Assembly: GCA_030633185.1 (NCBI GenBank)
Contig: DAOVTG010000136.1
Location: 1 to 6,849 of the forward strand
Length of the DNA: 6,849 nucleotides
Direction: 5' to 3'
From: Deltaproteobacteria bacterium
Lineage (GTDB): Bacteria > Desulfobacterota > Anaeroferrophillalia > Anaeroferrophillales > Tharpellaceae
Shown: positions 6,550 to 6,849 of the stretch, one piece after another
Numbering within the stretch: the first letter of the stretch is position 1
Layout of the letters: the number at the start of each line of letters is the position of its first letter
Made by a program: the position numbers and the translations under genes
Notes under the pieces: model-generated
The model's database searches: none
Told to the model about the DNA's origin: nothing
The model's input: only the letters and a program-made list of their open reading frames with translations

Positions 6550-6630
6550 TCAATTTTCAAAGATCATTATTCCGACAATCATCGAAATCCAACAAAAGCC
6601 CTGAAAACTTCCCCTCCAGGAGGTTGCCAT
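6550..6630 (-). CDS. Doubtful 26-codon ORF in the queA leader
   Basis: An ATG at 6630 opens 26 codons ending with TGA at 6552-6550, about 35 nt before the queA ATG. The product would start MATSWRGSF and contain a short hydrophobic run (FCWISMIVGIMIF, 12-24). The only possible ribosome site is AAGGG, 2 nt before the ATG, which is too close to be good. I do not recognise it. It could be a leader peptide, a tiny membrane protein or simply chance. Confidence 0.2.
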   Translation of the reverse strand: MATSWRGSFQGFCWISMIVGIMIFEN

Positions 6631-6662
6631 CACCCTTTTATCACCACCGCCAAAACAGCCCG

Positions 6663-6693
6663 CTTATAAAACACAACTGCCCTGTTAAGTCAA
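6663..6693 (-). promoter_or_regulatory. Candidate sigma70-type promoter for queA-tgt
   Basis: The minus strand has TTGACT (6693-6688; 5 of 6 matches to TTGACA) and, 19 bp further, TATAAG (6668-6663; 5 of 6 to TATAAT). The spacer is 2 bp longer than ideal. Transcription would begin near 6656 and give a leader of about 140 nt before the ATG at 6516. It is the best promoter match I found in the window, in the expected place before the first gene. Confidence 0.5.
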
Positions 6694-6849
6694 CCGTAAT
6701 CAACTTATTCTAGAATTCCGATATAAGGATTAATAAAAATCAACTTTTTTCAATAATATCTGCCAAATCCAAAAATCGCGGCCTGCGGCACAGTGCCCTT
6801 GAAACGGGCCTGAGGCGTCCGTATGTCGCTATACGATAACATTTTAAAC
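6694..6849. other. Region upstream of the queA promoter, including an unexplained GC-rich block
   Basis: Bases 6700-6770 are AT-rich. From about 6777 to 6825 the sequence becomes GC-rich with short palindromes: GGCAC-A-GTGCC at 6787-6797 and CGTAT/ATACG at 6820-6824 and 6831-6835. On the minus strand two frames stay open from the window edge, ending at 6750-6752 (via TATTATTGA) and about 6743. The products would end in GFGRYY or ADIIEKS. Neither is recognisable, so this may be the 3' end of a gene lying outside or an intergenic repeat. Confidence 0.4.

Noticed and set aside
6517..6660. preQ1 riboswitch before queA
   Set aside because: I could not find the short stem plus A-rich tail of class I or the features of the other preQ1 classes in the leader by eye.

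Overview
The window holds six genes, all on the minus strand and almost contiguous, in transcription order queA, tgt, yajC, secD, secF, queE. Non-coding flanks lie at both ends (about 1-517 and 6517-6849). The order tgt-yajC-secD-secF is an ancient bacterial arrangement. The SecD N-terminus (an LGLDLQGG-type motif after a GWWG segment), the moderate GC content and the linkage of a QueE protein look most like Desulfobacterota (former Deltaproteobacteria). That placement rests on resemblance from memory, not on a search.

Layout: 6517-6849 is an upstream region with a plausible sigma70-type promoter (6663-6693), a leader of about 140 nt and a doubtful 26-codon ORF. Its outer end (6750-6849) is a GC-rich block of unknown nature. 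queA (5455-6516) overlaps tgt (4343-5458) by 4 nt through ATGA. A 259-nt gap (4084-4342) follows. It carries a weak terminator candidate, an extended -10 candidate and a 168-bp segment bounded by long, nearly matching inverted repeats. yajC (3757-4083), secD (2093-3685), secF (1170-2072) and queE (518-1165) then follow closely, with the secF stop only 4 nt before the queE start. The region 1-517 has no convincing gene but contains two strong inverted-repeat structures.

Function: QueE makes the 7-deazaguanine precursor CDG. Tgt inserts preQ1 into tRNA position 34, and QueA converts it to epoxyqueuosine. YajC, SecD and SecF form the auxiliary membrane complex of the SecYEG translocon. The cluster therefore combines tRNA wobble modification with protein export, and queuosine genes lie on both sides of the sec genes. 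The other expected steps (queD, queC, queF, queG/queH) are not here and must lie elsewhere if the pathway is complete.

The coding part is ordinary and well conserved. The parts that need explanation are the intergenic ones: the tgt-yajC inverted-repeat element, the two hairpins downstream of queE and the block at the right edge.
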